Shown here: positions 10,926-23,465 of the stretch, in pieces | How positions within the stretch are numbered: the first letter of the stretch is position 1 | Layout: each line of letters begins with the position of its first letter | NCBI RefSeq assembly: GCF_033118175.1 | Contig: NC_083688.1 | Coordinates: forward strand, 7,461,001-7,525,000 | Reading direction: 5' to 3' | Length of the DNA: 64,000 bases | DNA from: Dama dama | Lineage: Eukaryota > Chordata > Mammalia > Artiodactyla > Cervidae | Made by a program: the position numbers and the translations under genes | Notes under the pieces: model-generated | Seen by the model: the letters and a program-made list of their open reading frames with translations, nothing else | Database searches by the model: none | Told to the model about the DNA's origin: nothing

Positions 10926-12638
10926 AGATGATACGGATCAGACACCCATTCCGAGGAAGAATGGACTGAGGCGAGTCACAGCCACATGCTCTCATCTACA
11001 AGATGAGCTGCTGATAAATGCCTATGGGAGGTTTTAGCTCAGGAAGAATCACTATCTGAAGCCACCTGTGCTCCTTGTTACAGACACACCTCTGCTCTCC
11101 TTCTAACTTCCAGAGAAGAAGGGTGGCAAGGTCAGACCATCCTCAGTGCTGCTGTTTGTTGCGTGTCTCTCCAAAGTCGCCCAAAAGAGTGGGCAAAGCG
11201 TGTTTTGCTAAAGTGCTATTTCCCTGAAGTTAAAGCAATACACTGTAGTTAACGTGTGAATGGAAGAGCCTGCCACTGTTGTTCCCCATTTGGTTGTTGC
11301 TGTTTACATTCCTACATCTTCATAAGCTTTTCGGCAGCTTATATATTGAACGCTTCAGTTTCATGGTCAGGAGGGGATCAGAGGCCATAGATAATGACAA
11401 CTGATTTGTCTGTTTCCTTTTGTCTTTTTCCATGACTGTATCTATTGCCTCATCTTGATTTACAAGCAAAATCTAGCAAACCTACAAAAAATAAGTGTTT
11501 TGCAGCTTATCTAGGAATAATATAGAAAATATTGCTGCTGTTTTTGGTTAAGAAAGTCAAATTTTGTATAGTTTATTTCAACTTAAATAAAATGTGAGTT
11601 TTGTTTAAAGTTCAGGTACATTTTTTTGATGGGGACAAAACAGATTCTTGTGGTAAGTGATCTTTTCAAAAATATTTATCACCCTCACAATTGAAGATAA
11701 GTTTGTTTTGGGTTTTTTTTTTTTTTTTTTTGGTAAGTGGTTTACTACTGGGGAAATTTAGAAATCCATTTTAATTGTAAAATTATTAAATGTAAGATTT
11801 ATCTAACTTTTAAAATATTACATGTTGTAGGACCCCTGAAAAAAAATAAACAAAGCACTATTTTCCAAAGTGTGTTCCTTGGCCTTCCAGTTCTATGAGA
11901 TAAGGTTGAACTGGTGGTAGCAGCAGCAGGGAGACAGTTCCAGGGTCAAATAAACTTGAGAAGCCTCACACCATTTTGAAGATTCATAACACACATTGGT
12001 GTAGTGCATGCCCTGAGAAGGCCTGCAATAAAGAAATCTAACTGTTTTGAAACAGTCATTCCCAAACTTCTTGCATCATAGGATCTTTTTGGCTTAGAAT
12101 ACCTACTAACATTCTCTTTAGGAAAAACTGCTCCAAAAAATTCCCATCCGAGGCAAAGTTTCATCAATCATCACAATAGAATTAGCCTGAGTCTAGCTGA
12201 AATGACACTCACTCATCAGCCTACGCCTTGGCTTTCTTTTAATTGCCAGGCCTCCGATCTCCAACCTGGCCACATGCTGGCAATCATGAACCTCTCTCCA
12301 GCACATAACAGCTCTTCCAGAGCCACTGAAGCCACCGCACATGTACAAAAAAGCCATGGAAATACCCGCCCCTGTCCCCTCCGACACTCACACCTGCCTC
12401 ATTTGACTTCCTACCCAGTCCTGTGAATAATTCTGGAACAAAGCTGTGGAGTATAGTCATGAAGCTCTTCAGATGACTTGAATTTAGAGGGACGAGAGGT
12501 CCTCTCAAAAGGCGGGGTGCAGTTGCTCCAACAGTCATCTGGAAGTTTCTAAAATGTATTGACCCACAGCATTTTTTGGTCAGCGCCATTGGGAGTCACG
12601 CTTCTGATGGCCACACCAGCATCAGTAAGGCAGATCTT
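10926..12638. other. STPG1 intron; possible hAT relic at 11860-12090
   Basis: Largely unique. TTTCCAAAGTGTGTTCCTTG and GGTCAAATAAACTTGAGAAG look like parts of an old hAT-Charlie element, but the family cannot be fixed by eye. A T-run lies at 11714-11733. Confidence 0.35.
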
Positions 12639-12647
12639 TCTCTGATG

Positions 12648-12864
12648 TGGGGGTTGTTGTTTTTAGTCACTAAGTCGTGTCCGACCCTTTTGTGACCGCA
12701 CGGACTGTAGCCCGTCAGACTCCTCTGTCCATGGGATTTCCCAGGCAAGAATACTAGAGTGGGTTGCCATTTCCTCCTTCAGGGGATCTTCCCGATCCAG
12801 GGATCAAACCTGCATCTCTTGCATTGCAGGTAGATTCTTTACCGCTGAGCCACCAGGGAAACCC
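12648..12864 (-). mobile_element. Bov-tA SINE with target duplication
   Basis: Reverse copy; TCTCTGATG occurs on both sides (12639-12647 and 12865-12873). Confidence 0.9.
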
Positions 12865-12873
12865 TCTCTGATG

Positions 12874-13395
12874 GGGACTACTTTTAACCCCTGTAGGGTC
12901 TAGGATCTGGAAACAAGAGCCGCTAAACGTGAATGGCAGCAAAAGAAGGGGTGGAGGAATGAAATTGGTGACCAGTTCTGGAAGGAACTAGGCGAAATGT
13001 GGGAAGCTCCTGATAGATCTCGACTTAAGGCCCCCGCCCGAGGATATACGAACTCATGTGCTTAGAAACATAAATATAAACCCTTATATCCATCACAGCA
13101 GGAAGAAGCCTGAACAGCTCAGCGTCTGTCTTCTTTGGGGTTTGGTCTGAATTTTGTAAAGACCTGATTAGATCCTGTCACACACAGATCTGCCCTTGGG
13201 CCCCTTCTCCTCCAGACGGCCCAGCCTGGTCATTTGGAAAGTTACTGCACGTACAGCCTAGCAGGGAACTGATGGCGTGCTCTGATTCAGCACCTGCTCT
13301 GGCACCAGGGAGGAGTGGGCAGTGCCACTATTTGGCAAAACTCTCAGAGAGAAAACCTAGGTGTTGCAGGAAGTATTGTTTGTGACTCAGATGGC
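12874..13395. other. STPG1 intron; nothing recognised
   Basis: Unique sequence without exon-like signals. Confidence 0.45.
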
Positions 13396-13399
13396 AACA

Positions 13400-13605
13400 A
13401 TCATAACATTGAACGTGTTTATAGGGCTCCGCAGTTTCAAAGACTATTTCACTCACTGCAACGTCAATTTGCCCAGGGCCTCTGGGGAGTCTTCACTCTG
13501 TGAGGCAACTGGGGCACAGAGGGTGACGTGCTTGAGGTCACATCGAGGTTGAACCCACAGCTGAGTCAGGATCGGGTCTTAAGTCTTGTCTCTAGCGCCA
13601 GGCCA
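13400..13605 (-). repeat. MIR SINE
   Basis: Reverse MIR: TGAGGCAACTGGGGCACAGA, GTGCTTGAGGTCACATCGAG, GGTTGAACCCACAGCTGAGT. Confidence 0.7.
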
Positions 13606-14610
13606 TTGTGAGACGGCATTTCTTTGGCCCATTGCTTTGTAGTCTCTTTACTCACAGGGCTGGGGGCGAAGAGGTAGACATGTGGCTGTTTTGCGAACTG
13701 GCTGGGGGCTTGTGCAGCCTAAACACCTTAGCCAGTGAGGAGTTAACTCCCAAATCGGTTTGCTCCTTGAGTATTCAGCTCGGTCAAGCTCGAATTCCAA
13801 TGAGTGGCTGCATTCAGTGTGACTTAAATGGTCTCTTTGTGTATGTGTGTGTGTGTTTTAAATCAATTCCAGTGTCAGGTATCATAATACATTTTTGCAG
13901 GAGATTATTCTAACTTTTAAAGGGACGGATGGCGTAGGCATCTTATTGATGCTGGAGTTTGGATTTGCTTTCTTTTTCACTCTCCTACCTCAGCGAGTCT
14001 TACTCTACTTTGACTCCCCTTCTTGTATCTATTTTATCTTGTCAACAGATAGACGTTCAAATAAAGACTATCTTTGCCCAGGTCTGGTCAGAGACACTGG
14101 CACTTCATTTAGCTACTTGAGGTTTGGAGTCATCCACAAAGATAAAGACCCACATCTTACAGAGAAGAGAAATGGAGAGGAGAGGAATATTCCTAAATTC
14201 CCTGCCTGCTGTCTGCTTTCTTTGCTGTCCCATCAGATTTCTCAATAACTTGAATAACCCAGTTAGACTAAGAAGTGTAAAAAGAGTCCTACTGGGGCAA
14301 GATGTATAATAAGAATTTTGTTTTGGTTTGGGAGTCCATTCTATGCTGACAAAATTGGTTTTGGATGATCAGGTTCTGAATATGCTTCTAGCTTCTCTTT
14401 CCACTCTGGGAGTGGGTAGAAGTGGGGGACAAAATTACTTAAAGATCTAGGCTCCAGTTTACCTGCATGAAACCTGGGCAGACCATTGCTCTCCTAATCA
14501 GAGCCACAGGTATTTGGAGTGAAGGGCCTGGATGTCCAATATGTGATTAAGCCATGAAGGAAGCAAAGTACTGAGCGGTTAGTACCCTTATTCAGAGAAG
14601 GGGTTCTCAC
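13606..14610. other. STPG1 intron; short TG repeat at 13842-13857
   Basis: Unique sequence apart from the dinucleotide run. Chance open frames on + are not exons. Confidence 0.45.
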
Positions 14611-14712
14611 CATAGAAGGGAAAGTGCATGTCCCTTTCTTGGACAATGACACGCTGTCGGACACAGGGGACTGGTGAATGACGTTGTAGAACCCTGGGCC
14701 TGGGATATCATC
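14611..14712 (-). CDS. STPG1: STPG1 coding exon with a PG-rich repeat, residues 63-96
   Basis: On the minus strand the acceptor CTTCCCTTTCAG precedes base 14712, and the exon ends TCTATG|GTGAGAACC. It is 102 bases, exactly 34 codons, phase 0 at both ends. It opens DDIPGPGFYNVIHQSP, carrying the signature sperm-tail PG repeat (PGPGxY), and continues SDSVSLSKKGTCTFPSM. The symmetrical phase means the exon could be skipped without breaking the frame, with loss of one repeat. The open frame runs past the donor for 37 codons, but that tail is intron. Confidence 0.95.
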
Positions 14713-15500
14713 CTGAAAGGGAAGAGAGCATGGTGTCATCGCAAGACTTTCCATTCCACGGTGCTTTTCTGCAAGTGTTACATCCATTAACCCTAAGCTT
14801 CACTGGAATCTTCCGGGACAGGCAGAGATGCCACCTCCCAACAACAGCCCAGCTCCACCAATTCCTGACCTACCCGGTCACCATCGCAGTTCACAAGTGC
14901 TGGGGCTGGGATTCTAGCTCAGGTCTGGGATCACCCCCCCGCCACGCCCCCCCCCACACAGCCCTTGTTCTTTCCACTATTCTGTACTGCATTCTAGAAG
15001 GATGCTGCAGTTTCTTCATGCCAATAGACGCATGAGAAGAAAAACGGATCCCTTGTGCATTGGTGGCTGTGTGGGTCAGTGTGGGCTGACTTGGGTCCGC
15101 CAAATCCGGGGCGAGGGAAGGGTGACCAATTTCACGTTCACCACACCCCACCTGACTCAGCTTCCTTCCCAGCCTTTCAGAGGAGAAACCAGGGAGTGTT
15201 TCTGTTTATAAAGCAAAGTGAAACAAAAACCACCTTCATCCCAAACAAGACCATCTCTACCTCTGAGACAAAAAGAGGTGGGCTCGTGGGGCTCAAGTGC
15301 TCAGTGATGAGGGTGTGTTAGACGGAAACAAACAGAAGCTTGATTTCTAAGCTCATTTCTGCTGCTGCAGTTAATTGGGTTTGCATCTCATTTCCTGTGC
15401 TGGTTACCAGGGGGAAGTAAATGTTGACAGAAGTTGACCAAGCAAGCGACATGAAATGACAAGGGTGCTCCTCCGTCTCGAGGGTTTACCGGGTGCCCCC
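14713..15500. other. STPG1 intron; C-rich patch at 14932-14957
   Basis: Mostly unique. Weak MIR-like words near 14875-14930 are too diverged to call. Confidence 0.4.
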
Positions 15501-15504
15501 TTGG

Positions 15505-15660
15505 TGCCAAGATCTTTTCAAAGGGTGTCCCATTTAATCCTCCAATGAGACAGGGATGCCCCCATTTGACAGATGGAGACACTGAGGCCCACGGAGATGA
15601 ACTTGCCCCAGGGTCCCACTGCTGTCAGTGGCAGCACCTGAATTTAGTGTTACGTGATGG
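15505..15660 (-). repeat. MIR SINE
   Basis: Reverse MIR: CATTTGACAGATGGAGACAC, GAACTTGCCCCAGGGTCCCA. Confidence 0.75.
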
Positions 15661-15974
15661 TGTACACTAGCCTTTTGCAGTAGAAATATTATCGGGTCCA
15701 TTGTAACAAAAGTGGGGCCCAGGGATACTGGGGCCACAGCTAATAGATGGGGAAGCATAAATTTAAACCTGAGCAGTCTGACTCTCCTCGCTACTTCCAA
15801 GGTCTGCCACCCGGGCTCCTCTTGTCCCCGCCCATCCCTACTACCTTTTCCAGAGTAGAAAGAGAGCTCAAGGCTCCGTGGGGGCCCTCCCTGGGCTCCC
15901 CGGTCTGGATCCAGCCATGTGTGGTAATGGTTTAATATGAGGATGTGGTCACTGGGGCTGTTAACAGATTCTTC

Positions 15975-16215
15975 TGGGACTTCGATGGTGGTCCAGTGGT
16001 TAAGAATCCACATTCCAGTGCAGGGGATGTGGGTTCAATCCCTGGTTGGGGAACTAAGATTCCACATGCCTCGGAGCAACTAAGTCCTCCCACCACAACT
16101 ACTGAGCCAGCGCTCCGGTGCAGAAGCCTGTACACCACAGTGAGAGAAGCCCGCGCTGCAACAAAGATGCAGAGTGGTCAAAAAGAACAACAGCAAAAAA
16201 ACAAAAACAACGCAC
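15975..16215 (+). mobile_element. CHR-2 type tRNA-derived SINE
   Basis: Head GGTGGTCCAGTGGTTAAGAA, middle GGGGAACTAAGATTCCACAT, then the repeated 'GCAACTAAG/CACAACTAC' body and an A-rich tail. Confidence 0.88.
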
Positions 16216-16484
16216 ACACAGCATGTTCTCCTGGGCTAAGTTTTAAATGCAGTGAAGCCTTTGACTCTTGCTCTGTCGAGCTGGGGGCATGGAGGCTGAC
16301 TCCGACCTTGCAGGTGATGATGATCCCTAGTAGACAGACTGGGGGCTGACTATCAGGTGGGGGTTGAGGCAGGCTGCGGGGAGATGTAGCCCAACCAGAA
16401 CCCTGGCCTGTGGGTGCTATGTGAGGGGCTACAGGAAGAGGAACAAGAGAGAGGCTTTTTCTAGGGGGCTGTTTGCAGGATGGA

Positions 16485-16665
16485 CGTGTTTACTGATGGT
16501 CACTGCATGCGGGGCACTGTTCTAGACTCACTCACACATTTAATCCCCACGTTAAAGATGAGAAGACAGAAACCAAAGGGATGAGGTCCAAGGTCACAAA
16601 ACTAGTAATGGTCAGAGCCCAAATCTGAATCCAGGAGAGTCTGCTCTTGACCATTAAGACAAACT
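16485..16665 (-). repeat. MIR SINE
   Basis: Reverse MIR: GGCACTGTTCTAGACTCACT through CAAATCTGAATCCAGGAGAG. Confidence 0.8.
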
Positions 16666-16699
16666 AACTCTCAGATGAGTGTAGGATAAAATGTGCAGG

Positions 16700-16830
16700 A
16701 TAGAAGGAAAAACAGTCCCACTGAGTTTGGAATTAGGAATTCTAGCATCAGTGCTGCTACTAGCTGAGTGATCTTGAACTCTCTAGACCTCAGTTTCCTC
16801 ACATGTAAACTGAAGATGCCGCACTAAATG
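16700..16830 (+). repeat. MIR SINE
   Basis: CTAGACCTCAGTTTCCTCAC core in sense orientation, facing the MIR at 16485. Confidence 0.75.
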
Positions 16831-17149
16831 CCTTTGGGTACCTTGTAGCTTCCGGAGTCCCTCCAGAGAGGGAAAGCTGCAGCAGGATATGTAACTGTGA
16901 CTTTTCTAGGTTTAAAGAAGAAACAGTCTTGTACACCTCCAGCCCCCAGTCTCCCGCCCACACTCCAGATACCAGCATCAGCCCACGAGAATTTTCTGCC
17001 CACCTCTGTGTGTCTGAGGAGCTAGGGTTGGCCGCAAAAGTACAAGCCTGCAAGGCTGCTCCATCCCACCCTGCCCAGTCAAACCTGAATTTCAGATAAA
17101 CGGCAAAACACCGTTTTAGTATAACTAGGGCCCAATCAATATTTGGGAT

Positions 17150-17426
17150 GCTGCTGCTGCTGCTGCTAAGTCGCTCCAGTCGTGTCTGACTCTGTACGAC
17201 CCCATAGACGGCAGCCCACCAGGCTCCTCTGTCCCTGGGGTTCTCCAGGCAAGAACACTGGAGTGGGTTGCCATTTCCTTCTCCAATGCATGGAAGTGAA
17301 AAGGGAAAGTGAAGTCACTCAGTCGTGTCTGACTCCTAGCGATCCCATGGACCGCAGCCTACCAGGCGCCTCCGTCCATGGGATTTTCCAGGCAAGAGTA
17401 CTGGAGTGGGGTGCCATTGCCTTCTC
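17150..17426 (-). mobile_element. Bov-A2 SINE, full dimer, perfect 13-bp target duplication
   Basis: It opens with (GCT)n then two Bov-A monomers joined by the AAGTGAAAAGGGAAAGTGAA linker. CAATATTTGGGAT flanks it at 17137-17149 and 17427-17439. Perfect flanks suggest a fairly recent insertion. Confidence 0.95.
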
Positions 17427-17439
17427 CAATATTTGGGAT

Positions 17440-18500
17440 ACACTTATACAAAACAGTTATTTTTCTGAAATTCTAAATTAGTTAGGAATCCTGTATTTTT
17501 ACTTGCTAAGTCTGGCAACACTACTGGACCTTAATCAAGTTTTAATTGCACCCCACTGCAAACTGGTTTGTGTCTAGGACACATGGGAAGAGAACTGTCA
17601 TCTCTTACCCTGGAGGGAGAGCATGCTGTCTATCTGCACTTAGTGAATATCCTAGAAGTGCTCTCCAGGCAGGAGGCTGGCTGGTGGCGGCTCACGAGGG
17701 CAACTGTTAAATATTCAGAAACGTTGCTAGCGGTAGCTTGAAACTGATCAGGGTGAGGGTGTTTACACCACAAACATTGGCAAACGCTATACATTAGGAA
17801 TTTTCTTTGCAGAAGGGAGAGGCGGTTTACCAGCACACCACCACCACCTGCACTCTATACCGAGTAGGCTTCCAAGCTGCCCGGAGGGAAAGGTCCAGTT
17901 GCAGAGAATTCAAGTGTTCTCCTCCAAAGGTTAGAGGTGGCGGACGGCTCCCCGGGAGGGCAATACAAGTCCAGCCTTTCACCTCTGGGTCAATAGTCCA
18001 TGTGACTAACATTACAGGGTGTGGATGAGTTCTGACCTCTCAGCATCTCCCAAAGAGCAAGAACCCAATTCAAAGCTGGTGTAAACTCAGCCAGCCTTTG
18101 GCTTCTTGGCCAAGATGAAAACCAAGAAGGTGAAAATCCAATAAACCAATCCAATAAAATGGGTAAACAGAGGGAGAAGGGAAGAGAACTATTCATCTGA
18201 GCTCTACTGACTGCTTTTTGAGTGTTTGTTCCAAGGGAAGATCTGCACAAGGGCTACACCTGTTGCCCTCTGGGTCTGCCATCACAGCGTGAGGATTGAA
18301 TGAGTCGATGGACATCCCATCAGCTTCATCATTACTAGTCCACAACAGCCTCAATGAAACTAGGACCTTCCCTCTGGGGTTAAAAGACCTTCAGAGTAAG
18401 GATGGAGTAACAGATGGCTGGCCAATGTTCTCCCATCCCCCACCCAAGACACACAGGCAACATTGGATGGAAACGCACTTGAAGCACTCTTTTGAAGTGG
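17440..18500. other. STPG1 intron; nothing recognised
   Basis: Unique sequence with scattered chance frames. Confidence 0.45.
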
Positions 18501-18501
18501 G

Positions 18502-18712
18502 GGCTTCCCAGGTGTCAAAGTGGTAAAGAATCTGCCTGCCAATGCAGGAGACAGAAGAGGGTTTGATCCCTGGATTGGGAAGATCCCCTGGAGCAGGAAA
18601 TGGCAAAGCACTCCAATATTCTTGCCTGGAAAATTCCATGGACAGAGGAGCCTGGAGGTCTATAGTCCGTGGGGTTGCAAAGAGTCAGACACGACTGAGG
18701 GACTGAGCGTGC
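18502..18712 (+). mobile_element. Bov-tA SINE
   Basis: tRNA-like head from GGGCTTCCCAGGTG to the Bov-A end CAGACACGACTGAGGGACTG. Confidence 0.92.
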
Positions 18713-18720
18713 ACACACCA

Positions 18721-19559
18721 CACACGAAGCCCCATGGGCAGCCTTTGCACTCGCCAAGGGCAGGACACAGATCAACGTTCGTTGGACCTTGGGATAGATT
18801 TAAAGAGGTGGTGAGGAGGAGGCGAAGAGAGGGAGCTGGGCATTGATCTCCTCACCCTAGAGGGTATGGGGGGTGGGTATGGGAGAGGCTAGTGACCCTG
18901 GAGCCAGTTACATCTGCACACAGCCTGGGTTCTTCAGTCTTTATTTCAGAGACTCTGTCCAACCAAGACTTTCAGGTTTGCCAACCCATTTCCAGGTTGG
19001 AAAATGTGGTCTCCACTGGATCATTGGCTGAAGTTCCCACTAGAGCTGCCTTTTGACCCTTCAGGGATGTCTACCCTGTTTTGGTCAGCTTAGGGGTGGC
19101 TAGCTCGTGTTCTCGGGAGTGCACTAGACGAGCAGAAACTAGACTTCTGCTGAAGGGCTGGAGGTATACAACATGAGGACACACTGGAGGTGGAAACAGA
19201 GCCCTAGCCTGTGGTTAACCCACTGGCAAAGCTGCACAGAAATGTGGGGTTCCCGAGGGAACAACCTCCTTTTACAAATACCTCTGGTTTCAGCGTCTTG
19301 GGACAATGCAGCGTGCTTATTGACTTCATTGACGGCTAGAAAGCCTTTTTACAGGCTCATGTGGCCACACCGGCAAGGCGAGCATGGGCCAGCAGACGGG
19401 AGCCAGCATCTGCCCGCAGGGCACGGCCCCTCGCTGGGCCTCAGTCCCCTCACCAGTGAACCTGCGAAGGGGCAAGTGCAGGTGTCAAGATCAATGGTTT
19501 GCACCCTGGGCCTCCACGAGGAGTCCAGGGAAAGGAGGACTGATTCGGCAGCAGCTTCA
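18721..19559. other. STPG1 intron; nothing recognised
   Basis: Unique GC-rich sequence. The + strand frame at 19173-19664 runs into an L1 and has no recognisable domain. Confidence 0.4.
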
Positions 19560-19571
19560 AGCAGCAATTCC

Positions 19572-20207
19572 CCACCCAGAGAAAGCCAGGATTTGAGAAG
19601 GTATGTGCACCCCACTGTTCACTGCAGCACTCCTTACAATAGCCAGGACACGGAGGCCACCTAAGTGTCCACTGACAGAGGAACGGGCAAAGAAGGTGTG
19701 TGGTACCTATGTGTAATGGAATATCACTCAGTCATAAAAAGGAACACACTAGGTCATTTGCGGAGACATGCGGGGACCTAGACACTGTCATACAAACTGA
19801 AGTAAGGCAGCAACAGAAACACAAGTATTACGGATTAACACATATATGTGGAATCTAAAAAAACTGGTATGGAGTATCTTATTTACAAAGCAGAAATAGA
19901 GACACAGACCCAGAGAACAAAAGTATGGATTCCAAGGGGGAAAGCGGAGGGGATGGATGAACTGGGAGACTGGGATTGACGTATATACACTACGATACCA
20001 CGTACAGAATAACTAGTGAGAACCTACTGCCCAGCACGGGGAACTCTGCCCAGGGCTCTGCGGTGACCTAAATGGGGAGGAAATCCAAAAAGGGGGATGT
20101 GTGTACACATACAGCTGATTCACTCTGCTGAGCAGCAGAAACACAATGCTGTAGAGCAACTAGACCCCAACAAAAATTAATGGAAAAAAATCATTTAAAA
20201 AAGCAGC
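19572..20207 (+). mobile_element. Ruminant L1 3' end, 5'-truncated, 12-bp target duplication
   Basis: Starts in the end of ORF2 (GTGCACCCCACTGTTCACTG; ATGGAATATCACTCAGTCAT) and ends AATTAATGG plus A-rich tail. AGCAGCAATTCC is present at 19560-19571 and 20208-20219. Confidence 0.92.
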
Positions 20208-20560
20208 AGCAGCAATTCCTTTTTACCTGCTCCACCCAAGGGCATCAGCATGGGATACTGTCACAGATGGGGCCCCTCTGCTGTGCCCAGAGATTCAGGG
20301 GTCACTGAAGCCCTTCTGGTTCAAAAAGTCTACAATTCTGAGATGTGCCCCTTGTAAGACACCCTTCTTTTTGCTTTCTTCCCCCTCCTTCCCACCACCT
20401 CCCAACTCCATACACTAATGTCTGCCATCAAAGTTCTTAGCCCATCGCTGGCCTGGCTGGGTTGGAGACACGGACAAGAGAAGCCAAACCTGCATTTTCA
20501 AAGCATCAGATTACATGGGCCTAACCCCTCTTTTGCAGAGCCCTCCTCTTTGTTAGGGCT

Positions 20561-20765
20561 TCCCAGGTGGCGCAGTGGTAAAAGAGCCTGCCTGCCAATG
20601 CAGGAGACATGAGAGACACAGTTTCAATCCCTGGGTCAGGAAGATCCCCTGGAAAAGGAAATGGCAACCCAAATCAGTATTCTTGCCTGGAGAGTCCCAT
20701 GGATAGAGGGGCCTGATGGGCTACAGTTCGTGGGGTGGCCAAGGGTCGGACACGACTGAGAAACA
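20561..20765 (+). mobile_element. Bov-tA SINE
   Basis: Complete sense copy; CTTTGTTA before and CCTTGTTA after look like a target duplication. Confidence 0.92.
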
Positions 20766-21254
20766 GCATGCATGCCTCCTTGTTAAATCTGCTGTCAGCT
20801 CATTAGCAGTCCCTGGAAATCCCGAGTGGAATGGGGGCAAAAACTCAATTCAGCAAGCACACACTCAAGCCTGCTAAGGACCAGGGCTGGGCTAAGGAGC
20901 CAGGATACAGGCACAACTGGTTGGCAGCCCGTACGTATGCTCTAGAATCAGAACAGAGGAGACGTGGCAAAACAATGTAAGGTGGGTGGCGTGAGTTACC
21001 CTGACTCGATGAGAAGGGCCTGGACTTGAGGTGGGGTCACTCATTCGACTGACTTTTGAGGGGCTTTGGAGTCTGGAAAGGACATTGATAAGATGCACAC
21101 GTCCATTACTGCCCCACCAAGCCGAAGGTGGTGGTGGGCGTTCAGGGGAGGTGTGCGTCCTCCATGCCCCCTGCTCCCCCTCCCACGACCCCACCCTCTG
21201 CAAAGATGCCGGGAAACAATCTGGGAGCTAGGACCTGCCGCCTGGGTGGTTCTC

Positions 21255-21385
21255 ACTCCACCTGACACTGGCTATGCAAGTTACTTAACCGTCTTTATGT
21301 CTCGGGGTTCATTATCTGAAAAGTGGGGGTAATGGTAGGACTTAGTTCATGGTGATTACACGGATTAAATGAGGTCAGAAATGCC
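21255..21385 (+). repeat. MIR SINE
   Basis: CAAGTTACTTAACCGTCTTT and GATTACACGGATTAAATGAG. Confidence 0.75.
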
Positions 21386-22639
21386 ACATCTTTGAGGGGA
21401 GCCTGGTGTGCTGTCTGTGCCGGCCAAGGGTTTGCTCTTCCCACCCATGTGTCCTGCAGACCCCCGAGGAAGGGGTGCTGGTGACCGATGTGGAGGGCAG
21501 GCTTCCAGAGCAGGAAGGTCGGGCACAGCCCACTGAAGCTTTAAGCACGCAACGAAGGGCACGTGTAGGGGGCTTATCCCCCTGAACATGGTGGTCTCTG
21601 CAAACTGAACCTCCTTTCAATGAAAAATCTCTGACATGTGAAATACCCCGAGTCTGGTGCCTTATCAAGGTAATAAGTGAACAGTGCTAACTTTTTATAA
21701 TTTCATCACAAATTAAACACTGTTCTGCTTACCACAGGGAGCATGGATTTGCTGTCAGGCTCTGTCTAAAATTAACATATATTTTAAAATCATGGCGACT
21801 GGTAGGACACACACACCCTATCCGAAGAGGGGTGTCTGTATACTACCTACCAGTACCCATTCATCTGTGCCTGGAAGGGATCAATCAAGTTTAGGATTAT
21901 GGAATAGGAATCCCTGGCAAGGGCCTACCTATGATTAATATAACATCCTTATTTTTGAGATGAGGAAATGGAGATGCAAAGACTTTAAGTGGGTGGCCTT
22001 AGTGTTAGCCAGCTTGGGAAATAGTGACTACAGTCCACAGTGACAGGGGAACAGAAGTGGGGAGACAGGGGAGGAAAGTGTCCTTCGGGTTGCTGGGCTA
22101 GGCTCGGTCCTAGATTAGGCATGTCTCTTCATGCATGCAGAGTCTGTAAATAATTGTAAAATGTTCGGGGAAGCAGACTTCACTCCTAGCAGCCGAAATT
22201 GCCAGTCCAGACACCGAGCCCAGGAAGGATTCCTTGTACCCAGCAGTCAGATTCTTACAGGGAATGCAAGCTGGGCTGGGGCGCCCTGAGGCCTCTCTGC
22301 AGAAGTCTGGTCAAGGTAAGTGCACATTTCAGAGGGCACTCATTCTCTGTGTTAAAGTTGTGCTAAATGGGTCACAGGACTGATGTGAGGACACAACCAA
22401 GTTATGAGATCAGGCCCAGGGTGTGTACAATTACTGTTATAAGAAGGGTGGTGAGACACTGGAGTTTTAAAATCTGCTTTTAATTTGTATTGCCTCACTA
22501 AATTATTGGGCGATGTTAAACAGGATTCTTAGCTTCTCAATGCTCAAGTTTCTTCAGGAAGAATGAGAACTGTGAGTGTGAATTAAGGTATTTTCTTTCC
22601 TGTTTTTACAGCTTAAAGAACCTAAAAAATTATAATAAC
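21386..22639. other. STPG1 intron; MIR scrap at 21935-22000 and a splice-like island at 22264-22317
   Basis: Otherwise unique. The island is discussed under findings; no known protein is encoded. Confidence 0.4.
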
Positions 22640-22649
22640 CTGAATTGTA

Positions 22650-22740
22650 TATTTCAGATGAGGAAACTGAAGCCTACAAAAAGTCAAGGGAGTAGCCTAA
22701 AGCCATGCAGTTAATAACAGAATTCTGGGGACCTAGTTTA
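22650..22740 (-). repeat. MIR SINE fragment
   Basis: TTTCAGATGAGGAAACTGAA followed by the reverse MIR body. Confidence 0.7.
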
Positions 22741-23204
22741 TGGATCCCATGTCCTTTTCATAAAGTTCCATACTTATTTACAAAATGCTTTCAAATGCTT
22801 AGATGAATGTTTTCACATTGTCGAAATAACACGACCATGTTTAAAAAGTATGAATCAAATTTCTGAGCTATTTATCTCTGTATCAGATGCTGCCTATAGC
22901 TTTGGCTGGCTGACACCTTGATTCCTTCAGGAGAACAATTTCTACCAAGTAGAAAGTAGACATTTCTACTTTCTCAATAGTAGTTGAAAATGCAGACTTT
23001 AAAAACCAGACCATTCACATTTCTGGATTTGAGTCTTCAGACCATGATCATGTGGAATGGGGCCTACACGTGACACCTTCCCCTGTTTTGAGCTTGGTCT
23101 GTCCGGGGGAGGCCTTTTCAGAAACGTGCTGGCTGACTGTCATAGATGGACTTGATGACTTTGCAGGCCACAGAGAGAGGTGTGGTGGCATGTGTAGACA
23201 GAGC

Positions 23205-23430
23205 GTGAGGTTTTGGAATGAGTTGAGCCTGGGTTTGAGGTCTAATTCTTTCAACATTGATTCAGCAAATATTCATGTGAGGGCTCTTATGTGCCAAATC
23301 CTGCATTGTGAGACCTCGGGTGGGTCATTTAACTTCCTTAAGCCCCAGTTTTCTCTTCTGTTAAAAGCATAAACCCTTCCTTTTAGCATTGTTCTCAGGA
23401 TTAGAAACACGGTCTAAAACTGATTTTACA
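23205..23430 (+). repeat. MIR SINE
   Basis: GTTGAGCCTGGGTTTGAGGT, GTGGGTCATTTAACTTCCTT and CAGGATTAGAAACACG in order, with a short extra piece near 23250-23300. Confidence 0.65.
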
Positions 23431-23465
23431 CAGAGGAGAGATCGGTAAATGGTGGCTACTATTTT

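Noticed and set aside
19173..19664. 163-codon + strand frame
   Set aside because: It ends inside a 5'-truncated L1 and has no recognisable motif; it is antisense in an STPG1 intron without splice support.
23048..23257. Minus frame ending near a GT, considered as an extra STPG1 exon
   Set aside because: The flanking coding exons already join in phase to give the known order of residues; the donor is poor and the sequence unfamiliar.
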